Source: Leptospira fainei serovar Hurstbridge str. BUT 6
GTDB taxonomy: Bacteria > Spirochaetota > Leptospiria > Leptospirales > Leptospiraceae
Assembly: GCF_000306235.2 (NCBI RefSeq)
Contig: NZ_AKWZ02000010.1
Location: 558,001 to 622,000 of the forward strand
DNA length: 64,000 bases
Direction of reading: 5' to 3'
The position numbers and the translations under genes are program-made. Shown here piece by piece: positions 35,137 through 44,315 of this stretch. A model generated the notes under the pieces. It did not search any database. It was not told where the DNA came from and saw only the letters and a list, made by a program, of their open reading frames with translations. The stretch's first letter is position 1; each line of letters opens with the position of its first letter.

Positions 35137-38100
35137 TTGAATATCGCACTTCTTTCCATTAAACGCCCGATTTTTATCACCAGTTTAGTGATCCTGATGC
35201 TCTTAACGGGATTGGTATCCTTGTCTCGGATGGGGGTCGATTTATTTCCCGATGTAAATATCCCCGTCGTTTCCGTTACCACCATTTATCCCGGAGCAGG
35301 CCCTGAAGAAATCGAAGAGTTGATTTCTAAACCGTTGGAAGAAGAACTTTCTTCCATTTCCGGTTTAAAGAAAATATCCTCTCGAAATCAAGAGGGAGTC
35401 TCGGTCGTCTTCGGTGAATTTACCCTTTCTACGGATATTAAATATGCCGAGCAACAATTCAGGGATAAAGTTGGATTGGTTCGCCCTAAACTTCCGGACG
35501 GGATCAAGGAGCCGAAAGTCGTTCGCTTTGATCCCGCAGATCAGCCGATCGTTCGACTCGCGGTTTTTGCTGATTTAGGACAGGCGCAGTTATATGATCT
35601 AGCCAAAGAAACGGTTAAATCGAAACTGGAACAAATCACCGGCGTGGGTTCGGTGAAACTTGTCGGAGGAACACGAAGAGAAATCCAAATCGAGCTGGAT
35701 CGAAACAAATTAACATCGTACCAAATGCCGATGGTGGTGATCGCGGGTCGGCTTAAATCTGCCGGACTGAATACTCCCGTGGGTAAATTCGAATCCGGGG
35801 CGAAAGAGACTTCCTATAGAACCCTTGGAAGATACGAATCCATCTCTCAGATTGAGAACACGATCGTCTCCTTCGGAGGCGATGTGGGAAACTCCGTCCT
35901 AATCAAGGAACTTGGATCCGTGCGAGACGGAACCGAAGATGAGGAAACCTTAGGTTATCTTTGGGCTTCTAAAAGCGATGTTGTCGAAGAAGAAGACGTT
36001 GCCTTGTTTGCGCACCCGTTTATCTGGACCGCTCAAACTTTTAGAAAAATCAAAAATTTCTTTTCCTCTAAAAAGACGGAAGCGGTAGAAAAGGAATTAA
36101 AGCCGGCGCTCTTCATCGACGTTTATAAACAATCCGGCGGTAATACCGTTGCGGTAGCGGACGAAGTTCTCAAACGGATCGATAAGCTCAACGCAGATAT
36201 TAAACCTATCGCCGGAAATCCGAGGATTCGACTCATAAGGGACGGTTCTCGCTGGATTCGTTACAACGTTGAAGACGTAACCGAGGCCATCGTTCTGGGA
36301 GTGCTACTAGCGGTCATCACGGTTTATTTCTTCTTAGGAAACTTCCGCTCTACGGTGATTACGGGACTCGCGCTTCCCAATTCGATGTTAGGCGCGTTTA
36401 TTCTGATGTGGATCATGGGATTTACGATAAACGTTATGACCTTATTGGCTCTTTCGTTGGCAGTCGGACTTCTAGTCGACGACGCGATCGTCGTTCGAGA
36501 AAACATCTTCCGAAAATTGGAAGAAGGCCATAACGTATTGGAAGCTTCCGAAAAAGGAACTATGGAAGTCGCCCTAGCGGTCGTAGGAACATCCCTGACA
36601 GTAATCGCAGTGTTCTTTCCTGTCGGGTTTTTATCAGGAATCGTAGGACAATTCTTCAAACAATTCGGCTTAACGGTAGTATTTGCAATGATCATTTCGT
36701 TGTTCGACGGTCTCTTCGTCGCGCCGATGCTTTCAGCATATTTTGCCGGAAAACTAGATCATAGTAAGCGAAACAAGGCCGTGGAAGCTTTCGATAAGTT
36801 TCAAACTTGGCTGGAAAAAATCTACGGAATCACAATGAAATTCGCATTGGCGCATCCGGGAAAAGTCATCTTGCTTACCTTTCTGATTTTCGTTCTTTCT
36901 CTCGTAAGTTGTTCTTTCGTGAAAAAAACGTTTTTACCCGCAAACGATCAGGGGGAATTTCTCGTAACGTTGGATCTTCCGCCGGGCACCAGTTTGCAAG
37001 GTACGAAAGAAGTTGCGGATAAAGTTCTATTAGACCTGCAAAAATTTCCGGAGATGGATAAGATAGCCATCACGATCGGTAAACCGGACGGAGGCGAGCC
37101 CAACAGCGCAACCTTAGCGATCGCATTGGTATCTTCCAAAAAACGGAAAAAAACCACTGTTGCGATCAAGGATGAGATTCGGGATATCTTAAAGAATTAC
37201 GCATACGCTCGACCTGCAGTTTCAGACTATTCTGCCGTCGGCGGCGGAGTGCAATATCCCTTCCAGCTCGTGATTAAAGGGGATAACCTGGCCGAGATGG
37301 AAGCATATTCAAAAAAAGTAATCGATCGCCTAAAAGCCATTCCTGACTTAGCCGACATCGATACCGATTTTCGCGCAGGAAAACCGGAATACCAAATCGC
37401 CTTGGACAACACTCGTATGCAGCTCGTAGGAGTACTGCCTGGAGTTGCCGGCGCCGAACTTCGATACCAAATCGCGGGAGATACGGTTAGTAAATTTTAC
37501 GATAAAGGAATCGAGTACGACGTTCGGATGCGTTTGCATCCCGATCAGAGAAACCTAAGAGCGGCTTACGGCCAAACGAAGGTTCCGAATATCGCGAATA
37601 AATTAATTCCTTTGAATGCGATAGGTTCCGGGAAGGAAACGGTGGGTCCTGCCAGAATCAATCGTATCGATAGGGCCAGGACAATCGTGATCAACGCGAA
37701 CCTAGCGCCAGGGGGAGCCATCCAGAGCGCTACGGAAGGCGCTACGAAGATCATGTCGAAGGAACTTCCACCGCCTGCCGGAGTTCGCTTCAACTTCCAA
37801 GGACAGTCCGAAGATTTTAAGGAATTGATCGTGAACATTCTTGTCGCTTTCGGTTTGGCCCTGGTTTTCATTTACCTGGTCCTTTCTTCGCTTTACGAAT
37901 CCTTCATTACCCCGGTGACGATTCTTTTTGCGATCCCTCCGGCAATCTCGGGTGCTTTCTTCGCGTTATTCATTACCGGAGAAATGCTGAACTTATTCTC
38001 GATGATCGGATTGATTCTCCTAATGGGCTTAGTGGCAAAGAACTCGATTCTACTCGTCGATTATGCCATGCAGGCGATTCGCGATAGGGGAATTACGAGA

Positions 38101-38481
38101 GATGAGGCGATTTTCGAAGCGGGACTCGTTCGACTTCGGCCTATCTTAATGACTTCTCTCGCAATGATCATGGGAACCGTACCGATCGCACTTGGATTGG
38201 GAGAAGCAGCTAAATCAAGGACTGCAATGGGAATCGCAATCATCGGAGGTTTGATCCTTTCCACCTTGGTAACGTTGATCGTCGTTCCTTCTATTTTCGG
38301 AGGAATCGATCGATTTAGAGAATGGATCGAAAGCAAATTCCGTCCGGATATGGGCGCAACCGTTGCTCATGCAGAATCGACGACGGTTCACAATAATCAT
38401 AATAAAGCCGCCGATTTATCCCAGTGGGCCAAAGCAGTTGAAGAACCTTTAAAGAAACCTACGACTAAAAAGAAAAAATAA
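35137..38481 (+). CDS. RND-family efflux transporter (AcrB/HAE1-like)
   Basis: A 1114-residue inner-membrane RND pump. It has the N-terminal helix, a porter domain, the TM4 proton-relay pair in LLVDDAIVV, a second porter domain and the TM10 lysine in GLVAKNSILL. An extra segment of about 50 residues (around 270-330, including HPFIWTAQTF) interrupts the first porter/docking half before the ALFIDVYKQSGGNTV strand, compared with ordinary HAE1 pumps. The start is TTG 35137 after a G-run. No membrane-fusion protein or TolC gene is adjacent, so partners must be elsewhere. Confidence 0.9.
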   Translation: MNIALLSIKRPIFITSLVILMLLTGLVSLSRMGVDLFPDVNIPVVSVTTIYPGAGPEEIEELISKPLEEELSSISGLKKISSRNQEGVSVVFGEFTLSTDIKYAEQQFRDKVGLVRPKLPDGIKEPKVVRFDPADQPIVRLAVFADLGQAQLYDLAKETVKSKLEQITGVGSVKLVGGTRREIQIELDRNKLTSYQMPMVVIAGRLKSAGLNTPVGKFESGAKETSYRTLGRYESISQIENTIVSFGGDVGNSVLIKELGSVRDGTEDEETLGYLWASKSDVVEEEDVALFAHPFIWTAQTFRKIKNFFSSKKTEAVEKELKPALFIDVYKQSGGNTVAVADEVLKRIDKLNADIKPIAGNPRIRLIRDGSRWIRYNVEDVTEAIVLGVLLAVITVYFFLGNFRSTVITGLALPNSMLGAFILMWIMGFTINVMTLLALSLAVGLLVDDAIVVRENIFRKLEEGHNVLEASEKGTMEVALAVVGTSLTVIAVFFPVGFLSGIVGQFFKQFGLTVVFAMIISLFDGLFVAPMLSAYFAGKLDHSKRNKAVEAFDKFQTWLEKIYGITMKFALAHPGKVILLTFLIFVLSLVSCSFVKKTFLPANDQGEFLVTLDLPPGTSLQGTKEVADKVLLDLQKFPEMDKIAITIGKPDGGEPNSATLAIALVSSKKRKKTTVAIKDEIRDILKNYAYARPAVSDYSAVGGGVQYPFQLVIKGDNLAEMEAYSKKVIDRLKAIPDLADIDTDFRAGKPEYQIALDNTRMQLVGVLPGVAGAELRYQIAGDTVSKFYDKGIEYDVRMRLHPDQRNLRAAYGQTKVPNIANKLIPLNAIGSGKETVGPARINRIDRARTIVINANLAPGGAIQSATEGATKIMSKELPPPAGVRFNFQGQSEDFKELIVNILVAFGLALVFIYLVLSSLYESFITPVTILFAIPPAISGAFFALFITGEMLNLFSMIGLILLMGLVAKNSILLVDYAMQAIRDRGITRDEAIFEAGLVRLRPILMTSLAMIMGTVPIALGLGEAAKSRTAMGIAIIGGLILSTLVTLIVVPSIFGGIDRFREWIESKFRPDMGATVAHAESTTVHNNHNKAADLSQWAKAVEEPLKKPTTKKKK

Positions 38482-38515
38482 CTCGGCATTCGAAAAACTG
38501 CCGCGAACGAAACTA

Positions 38516-38553
38516 AAAGATCGTTAGAAAATTCTAATTTTCTAACGATCTTT
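38516..38553. terminator. bidirectional terminator-like inverted repeat
   Basis: Perfect 18-bp arms (38516-38533 and 38536-38553) separated by two bases lie between the convergent RND and PiT-like genes. The outer ends are AAA and TTT, so each strand has a short T-run within the arm. The stem is AT-rich in its inner part. Confidence 0.65.
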
Positions 38554-38583
38554 GGCAAGCGATTCGAAAAAATTTTCAGCGAA

Positions 38584-39678
38584 TCAACGAAGAAGCTTAG
38601 GCAAAATGGAATTGCCTTCCGGGTATATTTGGGAGGCAAGAATAAAAACAAAAATGCTGATCGCTATCCCGAGCGACGCCAATAAAACGTCCTTTCCGAC
38701 CTTGCGGAACGTTTCCAAATAAGGAGCGTCCCGGTATGTCAGAAAGTTCAAAATAATCTCCCGCCCTGCAAGCATTCCCAAAAACACCCATGTCGTGGAC
38801 ATAGGCATGTCGCTCCACTTTTGGAAAAAGAGCAGAATACAGGCGTAAACCAGGTCTATGATAGTTGCGGCCTTGGACCATTGGATGTCCGATTTTTCCG
38901 TTACGATTTCTTGGATCGTTCCGCCGTTCATGTAAAGAATGACGCCGAGCGCGAGGATTAAGATGGAAACTGCCGCCATCAATTCGAGCGCCGTCAATTG
39001 TCTCGGAATATAGACCACGATGTTTGCCGCGTCCTGAGCAAGCCAGGCGCCCCAGAGAAAAAGCGTGGAAAACCATTGAAGAATAGCCCACCGACGTTCG
39101 GTTCTAGGATCGGGAGTATGATCCTCGGTATATTCTTTAGAATCGATTTTTACCAGAATTCCCCAGACAACAACCGCCGTTCCGAAGGCGATCATATATC
39201 CTAAAAAAGATTTGCTGAGCATCTTTTCGATATTTTGGCCGCCGAACAATCCCAGAATTAGAAACGTCGTGGAGATCGGAGACCGCATCCTAGTAATTAC
39301 GACTAGGATAAGAGGCGCTATTAGTTGGAGAAGGTTAAAGTTCGAAACCGGTTTGAATTCATCCAGACGATTAAAGTGTATTTCTCTCGAATCTACGATC
39401 CAAGCATAACAAAAAACTAAAGTCAGTAAGCCACCGAGTGCGGCTACTTTATAAATCCAACGAACGGATTTTTTACTTTCGATAAAAGTTCCTAAAGTTT
39501 GAACGGCGTCGTTACCGGCCACCGAGAACGCGGAAATTGCAAAAGCAAACCATCCTAAATAATAAGAAGAAAACCCGTACATATATCCGGAGATCATTAA
39601 AGTGGCCGCAACACAAACGAGGGAATAAAAGCGGATTTGGTCGCGAAAGGATGGGTGCTGAAAATCAATTTGGTTCAT
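38584..39678 (-). CDS. PiT-like inorganic phosphate/anion permease
   Basis: A 364-residue polytopic membrane protein when started at ATG 39678. It carries the PiT-type signature as AVAGNDAVQTLGTF-like sequence near the N-terminus and a degenerate second copy around AWLAQDAANIVVYI, in keeping with the inverted duplication of phosphate permeases. About ten helices are visible. The open frame extends upstream to 39804 but that part lacks membrane character and family similarity. Substrate may be phosphate or sulfate. Confidence 0.78.
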   Translation of the reverse strand: MNQIDFQHPSFRDQIRFYSLVCVAATLMISGYMYGFSSYYLGWFAFAISAFSVAGNDAVQTLGTFIESKKSVRWIYKVAALGGLLTLVFCYAWIVDSREIHFNRLDEFKPVSNFNLLQLIAPLILVVITRMRSPISTTFLILGLFGGQNIEKMLSKSFLGYMIAFGTAVVVWGILVKIDSKEYTEDHTPDPRTERRWAILQWFSTLFLWGAWLAQDAANIVVYIPRQLTALELMAAVSILILALGVILYMNGGTIQEIVTEKSDIQWSKAATIIDLVYACILLFFQKWSDMPMSTTWVFLGMLAGREIILNFLTYRDAPYLETFRKVGKDVLLASLGIAISIFVFILASQIYPEGNSILPKLLR

Positions 39679-39912
39679 TTCAAATAGTGGAATCGGATAA
39701 AGGCACGGCACCTTACTTCGGTTTGCAAATTGACCGAAACCAAATAGTTTCAACCTAGTAAAGTAAAGGAAATCGGGGATGGATGCCAGGTCAAGGGCGA
39801 TCATCCCCGAGAAATCGGGAAATTCCGTGGTTTAAATTGCCTTCCGACCGCTCGGGTCGAAACATCAAATCCTACGCTCGATTGTTTCCCGACAAGAATA
39901 ACCTTAGAATTT

Positions 39913-40692
39913 TTATTCGAGGTAATGTTTGCTATATCTAGCTTCAATATCTTTGATATCGAAGAGAATGAAGAAATCCGTCGTTTTGAATACGCTGTCT
40001 AATGCAGGAGTTCCACAAATGAGCGAACCCGCTCTAATGTATCCTTTAATCAAGGCAGGAATTCTTTTCGTTACTTCCTTAATATCTTCCGGCGCATAAT
40101 TCGAGTCGAAATCCGGCATTTCAAAACCGGGCAGCGGAGTGACATCGAACGTCGAACCGGCAAGAGCTTTTTTCTCTTTTAGGAAAGCGTATACGTCGTT
40201 TGCAGTCTGCACATCGGTACTGTGAACCGAGCCGCATCCGAATAGATACCCGATATTATTTTTCTTCATGTATTGGGCTAGTCCGCCCCAAAGAAGAGAA
40301 ATTACCGAACCGTCTCTATATTCCGGGTGAACGCAGCTACGACCGATTTCCGCAGGTTCGCGTTCGAGTTCGTAAATCTTAGTAATATCGAATTCGTTAT
40401 CCGAGTAAAAACCTAGATTCGCTTTTGCAACGCTTCTCCTTAGAATTCGGTAAGTTCCTACGATCATATCGTCGCGATTCTTATCGACTACGATTAGGTG
40501 ATCGCAGAAAAGATCATACTCATCGCGGTCTTTACGAGTCGCCGCAGATTGGGGTAAACCCTCGCCTAACTCAAGATTGAAAACATCATAGCGCAGGGCC
40601 AATGTTCTCTCGATTTCGAGTTGATTCTCGGCAATTCTAACCTCGAGTTTTCTTTCTGTTTTTAGCCTGTTTTGGACAGATCCTGATCCCAT
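39913..40692 (-). CDS. GNAT-fold acyltransferase (OlsB / hemolysin-like family)
   Basis: A 259-residue protein of the Acetyltransf_5 type. Residues 15-60 ([20 protein letters not shown]), GTYRILRRS, the [14 protein letters not shown] acetyl/acyl carrier loop and LFGCGSVHS match ornithine-lipid synthase OlsB and related N-acyltransferases that use acyl-ACP. It may make an aminolipid; no OlsA partner is next to it. AAGAAGGA lies five bases before the ATG. Confidence 0.83.
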   Translation of the reverse strand: MGSGSVQNRLKTERKLEVRIAENQLEIERTLALRYDVFNLELGEGLPQSAATRKDRDEYDLFCDHLIVVDKNRDDMIVGTYRILRRSVAKANLGFYSDNEFDITKIYELEREPAEIGRSCVHPEYRDGSVISLLWGGLAQYMKKNNIGYLFGCGSVHSTDVQTANDVYAFLKEKKALAGSTFDVTPLPGFEMPDFDSNYAPEDIKEVTKRIPALIKGYIRAGSLICGTPALDSVFKTTDFFILFDIKDIEARYSKHYLE

Positions 40693-40714
40693 TGTTGTCC
40701 TTCTTCCTTTCTGT

Positions 40715-40734
40715 AGGATAGTTCCATCTATCCT
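40715..40734 (-). promoter_or_regulatory. hairpin in the 5' leader of the acyltransferase gene
   Basis: A perfect 7-bp inverted repeat (AGGATAG/CTATCCT, 6-base loop) lies about 22 bases before the acyltransferase start on the minus strand, just upstream of its ribosome-binding site. It may be an operator or an RNA stem affecting translation. Confidence 0.3.
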
Positions 40735-40788
40735 TCCTTTTCGTTACAGTCGGATTACGAGGGAAAGAAATTCCGGTGACTGGCCTTA

Positions 40789-41145
40789 TTAACCTGCCAT
40801 TCTGCGCTGAGAGACTAATTTTTTTACAAAATCACCCAAAAACGTTTTTCCTTTTGGATCTAATTGAGTGAATTGAACTCCAAAAAAGCCGGCTGCTTCT
40901 TTAGCGGGGGCTAAGTGTTTAATGAGTCCCATGGCTTTGAACGGTTTATATCCGGGCAGCGAAACGACTAATTCCACGGCGGAATGAATATCGCAGCCGT
41001 CGAAATGATGAGGAACACGTATTGCTATTCCATTTTCGCTCAAGTCTTGAGCGATGAGGATTTCTATGAATCCATTCCCCATCAATTGAACCTGAACCGG
41101 CTGGTTGTGAAAAGGCACAACACGTATATGCTTTCTCTTCTCCAT
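40789..41145 (-). CDS. PilZ domain protein
   Basis: A 118-residue single-domain protein. Both halves of the cyclic-di-GMP site are intact: RKHIR at residues 4-8 and DLSENG at about 33-38. GGAGG lies seven bases before the ATG. It is the second PilZ protein of the window and the better candidate for a real c-di-GMP receptor. It lies between the acyltransferase and an unknown gene on the same strand, which might place lipid synthesis under c-di-GMP control; that link is inference. Confidence 0.9.
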   Translation of the reverse strand: MEKRKHIRVVPFHNQPVQVQLMGNGFIEILIAQDLSENGIAIRVPHHFDGCDIHSAVELVVSLPGYKPFKAMGLIKHLAPAKEAAGFFGVQFTQLDPKGKTFLGDFVKKLVSQRRMAG

Positions 41146-41253
41146 CCGCGTTCCTCCAAAAAAGCCGAAACCTGGCCAAAGCTAACCTAATAGCTAATGA
41201 GACGGGAGAATAAAATTATATCTAAAATAAAAATATTTTCAAAACAAATGTTC

Positions 41254-41277
41254 GAAAAATCGCCTAAGCCTTTAGGC
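41254..41277 (-). terminator. intrinsic terminator overlapping a stop codon
   Basis: On the minus strand GCCTAA-AGGC-TTAGGC forms a 6-bp stem followed by GATTTTT. The stem includes the last codons and the stop of the gene that ends at 41264. Confidence 0.5.
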
Positions 41278-42085
41278 CTAACTCTTCCTCGGCCCCTTCC
41301 TGTAAGGTAAGCTTATAGCTTTCCGTGGCTTTAAAGACTTTTTTTTCGAACTTACGGTTAAAAACAAAATGAGATAGGGTTTTTTCTAAAAAGAAAATCA
41401 TTTCTACCGGTTTCCATTCGATTACCCCTCGTTTCTGATCTATTACTTTGCCCTGTTGTAATAAGGTTGAAACGGCTCTGATTGAATGTTTCGGAAATGC
41501 ATTTCTCAAGGCCTTAAAGAGAGCCTTCGATTCTACCTCTAAAAATTGGAATTTTCTGGAGAAGAGTACCGCGTCGTGGAAATATTCGGGGCGCACGACC
41601 GCTCCGTTCAGCCGCAGCGAAATGATTAAAAATCCGATAAAATCCGCCATCTCCGGAAATATTCCGAGACCGGGCATATCCTGCCCCGGATACAATCTAG
41701 CTTTTACCCGATCCGGATGTTTCGGATGACGTGTTTGCAGCCAGTTGATGACTAGATATTTTTCCTTGAAGAAGTAGTCGTTAATTTGAATCCGATATTC
41801 TTGGATACTCAGTCTGAGATGAATCAGAATTTCTCCGCCTTCGGTAAGAACTACTCGTTGGTACAGATCATCCGTTCCGGATAAATCTAACTTAGGCGAA
41901 TGATATCCTTTTTTCTTTAGCTCGGAAAGCACTCCTGTGATTTCGAACAATTCCCAGACGCTTTCTTTAGTGAGAGAATGAAATAGTACACCTGAACTTA
42001 CTACATGCGAATCCACAACGGCGCAGAGAAAATCATCATATAGGAAGTCGAAGAAACGCGGATTATTGTAAGCGACTTTCGGCAT
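41264..42085 (-). CDS. conserved-looking hypothetical protein
   Basis: A 273-residue soluble protein of unknown function. Notable segments are a central beta-rich part and LYPGQDMPGLGIFPEMADFI followed by a helical VVRPEYFHDAVLF region, which look like conserved motifs, but I cannot name the family. No signal peptide or membrane helix. It ends in an intrinsic terminator that overlaps its stop, so it is separated from the PilZ gene downstream despite the shared strand. Confidence 0.68.
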   Translation of the reverse strand: MPKVAYNNPRFFDFLYDDFLCAVVDSHVVSSGVLFHSLTKESVWELFEITGVLSELKKKGYHSPKLDLSGTDDLYQRVVLTEGGEILIHLRLSIQEYRIQINDYFFKEKYLVINWLQTRHPKHPDRVKARLYPGQDMPGLGIFPEMADFIGFLIISLRLNGAVVRPEYFHDAVLFSRKFQFLEVESKALFKALRNAFPKHSIRAVSTLLQQGKVIDQKRGVIEWKPVEMIFFLEKTLSHFVFNRKFEKKVFKATESYKLTLQEGAEEELGLKA

Positions 42086-42275
42086 CAGAGGTTTCTTTCA
42101 CTTTAGTTTCATTCTTACAGGAATTTCCTTTTTTTCAAGGAAATAATAGAAATGAAATATCCTTTCCGCCGGTTCAAAATAAGGCAAACGAAGGCAATGA
42201 TGTCGAACGTTGCAACAAAATGAACATGCGTTTCTATTTCGCCCCGATCGCGAAATAAAGAACCGTCAGTATAAT

Positions 42276-43172
42276 TTAAAGTTGCGATCGAAAGTTATAA
42301 TATGCTTTAAGCACATCCTCAGGAGCCTCGGTTTGAGGATAATGTCCTATCTTAGGAAATTCATAGATCTTTGCTTCCGGTCTGAATTGTTTTAACCTTT
42401 GGACGACTTGTATTCCACTCACCGGATCTATTAATCCGTCTCCGAATGCAAACGGTACGGGTGAGTCCAATATCGCGCCGACCCATCTTTCTCGAAAGAG
42501 TTTTCGTTCTCTTATATATCGAATGAGTTTATGATAAACCGCCCTTCCTCCTCCGTTGCTCACGCATTCCCAAAAACCGTCCAGCTCCTCTTTAGTAGGC
42601 TTTGTCTCCGGGCCGAAGACTTCGGACAAATTACGTTCGAAAGAGGATTTGTTTAGTAAATTCGAAAAGAGAAACCCGAACGGACCATTCAACAATTTTT
42701 GAATAGTTCTAGGTCGGTGAGTTTCCGGAAATATTCCGCCGTTGAGCAGGAATGCTGATTTTAAATCCGGGCCTCCAATTCTTTGTCCTGCCAACTTTTC
42801 CCGAAATCGAGCCAACAATTCCTGTGCAACCGTATCGCCCAAATCATGGGCAAGAAGGTGAACTTCACTAACCTTTAAATCCTGAAGCAAATCTTCCGCC
42901 TGGTCGGCGTATTGAAACACCGAATAATGGCCTCCTTTCGGTTTATCCGAAAATCCGAATCCGAGATAGTCCAGAGCTATTACATGGTACCGAGAAGTGA
43001 GACTTTCCCATAGGTTTTTCCAATCCCAGGAAGAAGTGGGAAATCCATGCAAAAGCAAAAGATTCTCGCCACTTCCACCTGTTCTATAAAAGATTTTCTT
43101 CCGTTTCCATTCGAAGAATATTCCCGCTGCCTTCCACGCGAGTGCATGAGTCTTCCATAATTTTTCCGACAT
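42276..43172 (-). CDS. alpha/beta hydrolase (epoxide hydrolase/MEST-like)
   Basis: A 298-residue alpha/beta hydrolase. The oxyanion region is LLHGFPTSSWDW, the nucleophile elbow AHDLGDTVAQELL has Asp rather than Ser, as in epoxide hydrolases, haloalkane dehalogenases and the MEST family (HDYGD), and the catalytic His is in IGHYPQTEAP. Substrate unknown. GGAG lies eight bases before the ATG. Downstream, 8-bp inverted repeats occur at 42123-42144. Confidence 0.87.
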   Translation of the reverse strand: MSEKLWKTHALAWKAAGIFFEWKRKKIFYRTGGSGENLLLLHGFPTSSWDWKNLWESLTSRYHVIALDYLGFGFSDKPKGGHYSVFQYADQAEDLLQDLKVSEVHLLAHDLGDTVAQELLARFREKLAGQRIGGPDLKSAFLLNGGIFPETHRPRTIQKLLNGPFGFLFSNLLNKSSFERNLSEVFGPETKPTKEELDGFWECVSNGGGRAVYHKLIRYIRERKLFRERWVGAILDSPVPFAFGDGLIDPVSGIQVVQRLKQFRPEAKIYEFPKIGHYPQTEAPEDVLKAYYNFRSQL

Positions 43173-43274
43173 AGTTCATTCTCCAGGCGGGAATATTCTA
43201 GGGCATTTGTTTTCCTTGAAAAGAGGAAAATTTCCTTTTCACAGCAATCCGTTCGAAAGCGAAAACCGAAATTT

Positions 43275-44240
43275 CTATTCCAGGGCTTCGAGTAAATTGG
43301 ATAGGAAGCGTTTTCTTTCCGAATTGTCCGGCAAATTTCCGAATCCAGCCCGCATATTATCCTGTAGATGGGAAAGTTTCGCCGTCGCGGGAATTACACA
43401 AGTGACTGCCGGATGAGAAATAATGTATTTTAGAAAAGCCTGAGCAAAGGAATCACATCCCCATTCCCTAAAATACTCCGGGAGTATTTTACCCCTAGTT
43501 CTTCGAAACAGCCCACCTTCTTCGAAAGGTCGATTGACGAGGACCGCGATCCCCTTTTGAGCCGCAAACGGTAAAAGACGATTTTCCGCCTCCCGTGTCA
43601 TGATCGAATAAGGAATTTGAAGAAATTCCACTCTATCTTTCTCGGCAATCCGTTCCATTTCGGCAAATGCGGAAGGAGTAAAATGAGTCAGACCGATATA
43701 CCGAATCTTTCCCTTTTCCTTCAAATCCCTAAGCGCTTTTAAATGTGTGGACGTATCTAAAAGATTATGTATTTGAAAAAGGTCGATTTTTTCCGCTTTC
43801 ATTTTTCGAAAGGAAGCTTCTATCTGAGCCCGCCCCGCTGCTTCGCCCTTCGTCCACACTTTCGTTGCAAAAAATATCTTTCGGCGTTGGGGTTCGCTTA
43901 ACCGTTGAGAAAGAATTCCGACGGTTTCTTCGGCTCTCCCATACATAGGAGAAGAATCGATTACCGTTCCTCCCTCTTGCAGAAAATCCCGTAGCACTTC
44001 ATCTAAAGAAGCGAGGGAATGGTCGTCTGACGTAACGTCGAAAGTTTGCCAGGTTCCTAGGCCGATGGCCGGAATTGTTTCCCCGGAGCTGGGAATTTTC
44101 CGCAAGAGCATAGTCGGTCTCCCTTCGATCTTTCTCGTTTCGGCCGAGAGAGAAAAAAGATTTTCAAATTTTCTGCAAAGATGCGTTGCCAGCAATCCTG
44201 CACCTATTCCGAAAAAATCTTTTCTAGATAAGCGCCTCAT
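43275..44240 (-). CDS. aldo/keto reductase, possibly exported by Tat
   Basis: A 321-residue aldo/keto reductase. The catalytic tetrad is visible: Asp and Tyr in VIDSSPMYGRAEE, Lys in FFATKVW and His in LFQIHNLL. The N-terminus, RRLSRKDFFGIGAGLLATH, looks like a twin-arginine signal with RK in the SRRxF slot, so the enzyme may work in the periplasm, which is unusual for NADPH-dependent members. It is about 100 bases from the alpha/beta hydrolase on the same strand. Confidence 0.85.
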   Translation of the reverse strand: MRRLSRKDFFGIGAGLLATHLCRKFENLFSLSAETRKIEGRPTMLLRKIPSSGETIPAIGLGTWQTFDVTSDDHSLASLDEVLRDFLQEGGTVIDSSPMYGRAEETVGILSQRLSEPQRRKIFFATKVWTKGEAAGRAQIEASFRKMKAEKIDLFQIHNLLDTSTHLKALRDLKEKGKIRYIGLTHFTPSAFAEMERIAEKDRVEFLQIPYSIMTREAENRLLPFAAQKGIAVLVNRPFEEGGLFRRTRGKILPEYFREWGCDSFAQAFLKYIISHPAVTCVIPATAKLSHLQDNMRAGFGNLPDNSERKRFLSNLLEALE

Positions 44241-44315
44241 TTCCTACCGGCTAACCTTCGGAAAAAATAAACGCTTAAATCGGAAAGAAAAACAAGTTTA
44301 AAATCCGAAAATCGA

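Noticed and set aside
36324..36695. 123-residue ORF antisense to the RND pump
   Set aside because: Shadow of a highly conserved membrane region; no ribosome-binding site or family.
38597..39091. 164-residue alternative-frame ORF inside the PiT-like gene
   Set aside because: The other frame has the permease motifs and membrane pattern; this one is arginine/glycine-rich noise.
42123..42144. 8-bp inverted repeat ATTTCCTT/AAGGAAAT as terminator of the alpha/beta hydrolase gene
   Set aside because: It is about 130 bases beyond the stop, lacks a T-run after the stem on that strand and is AT-rich enough to arise by chance.
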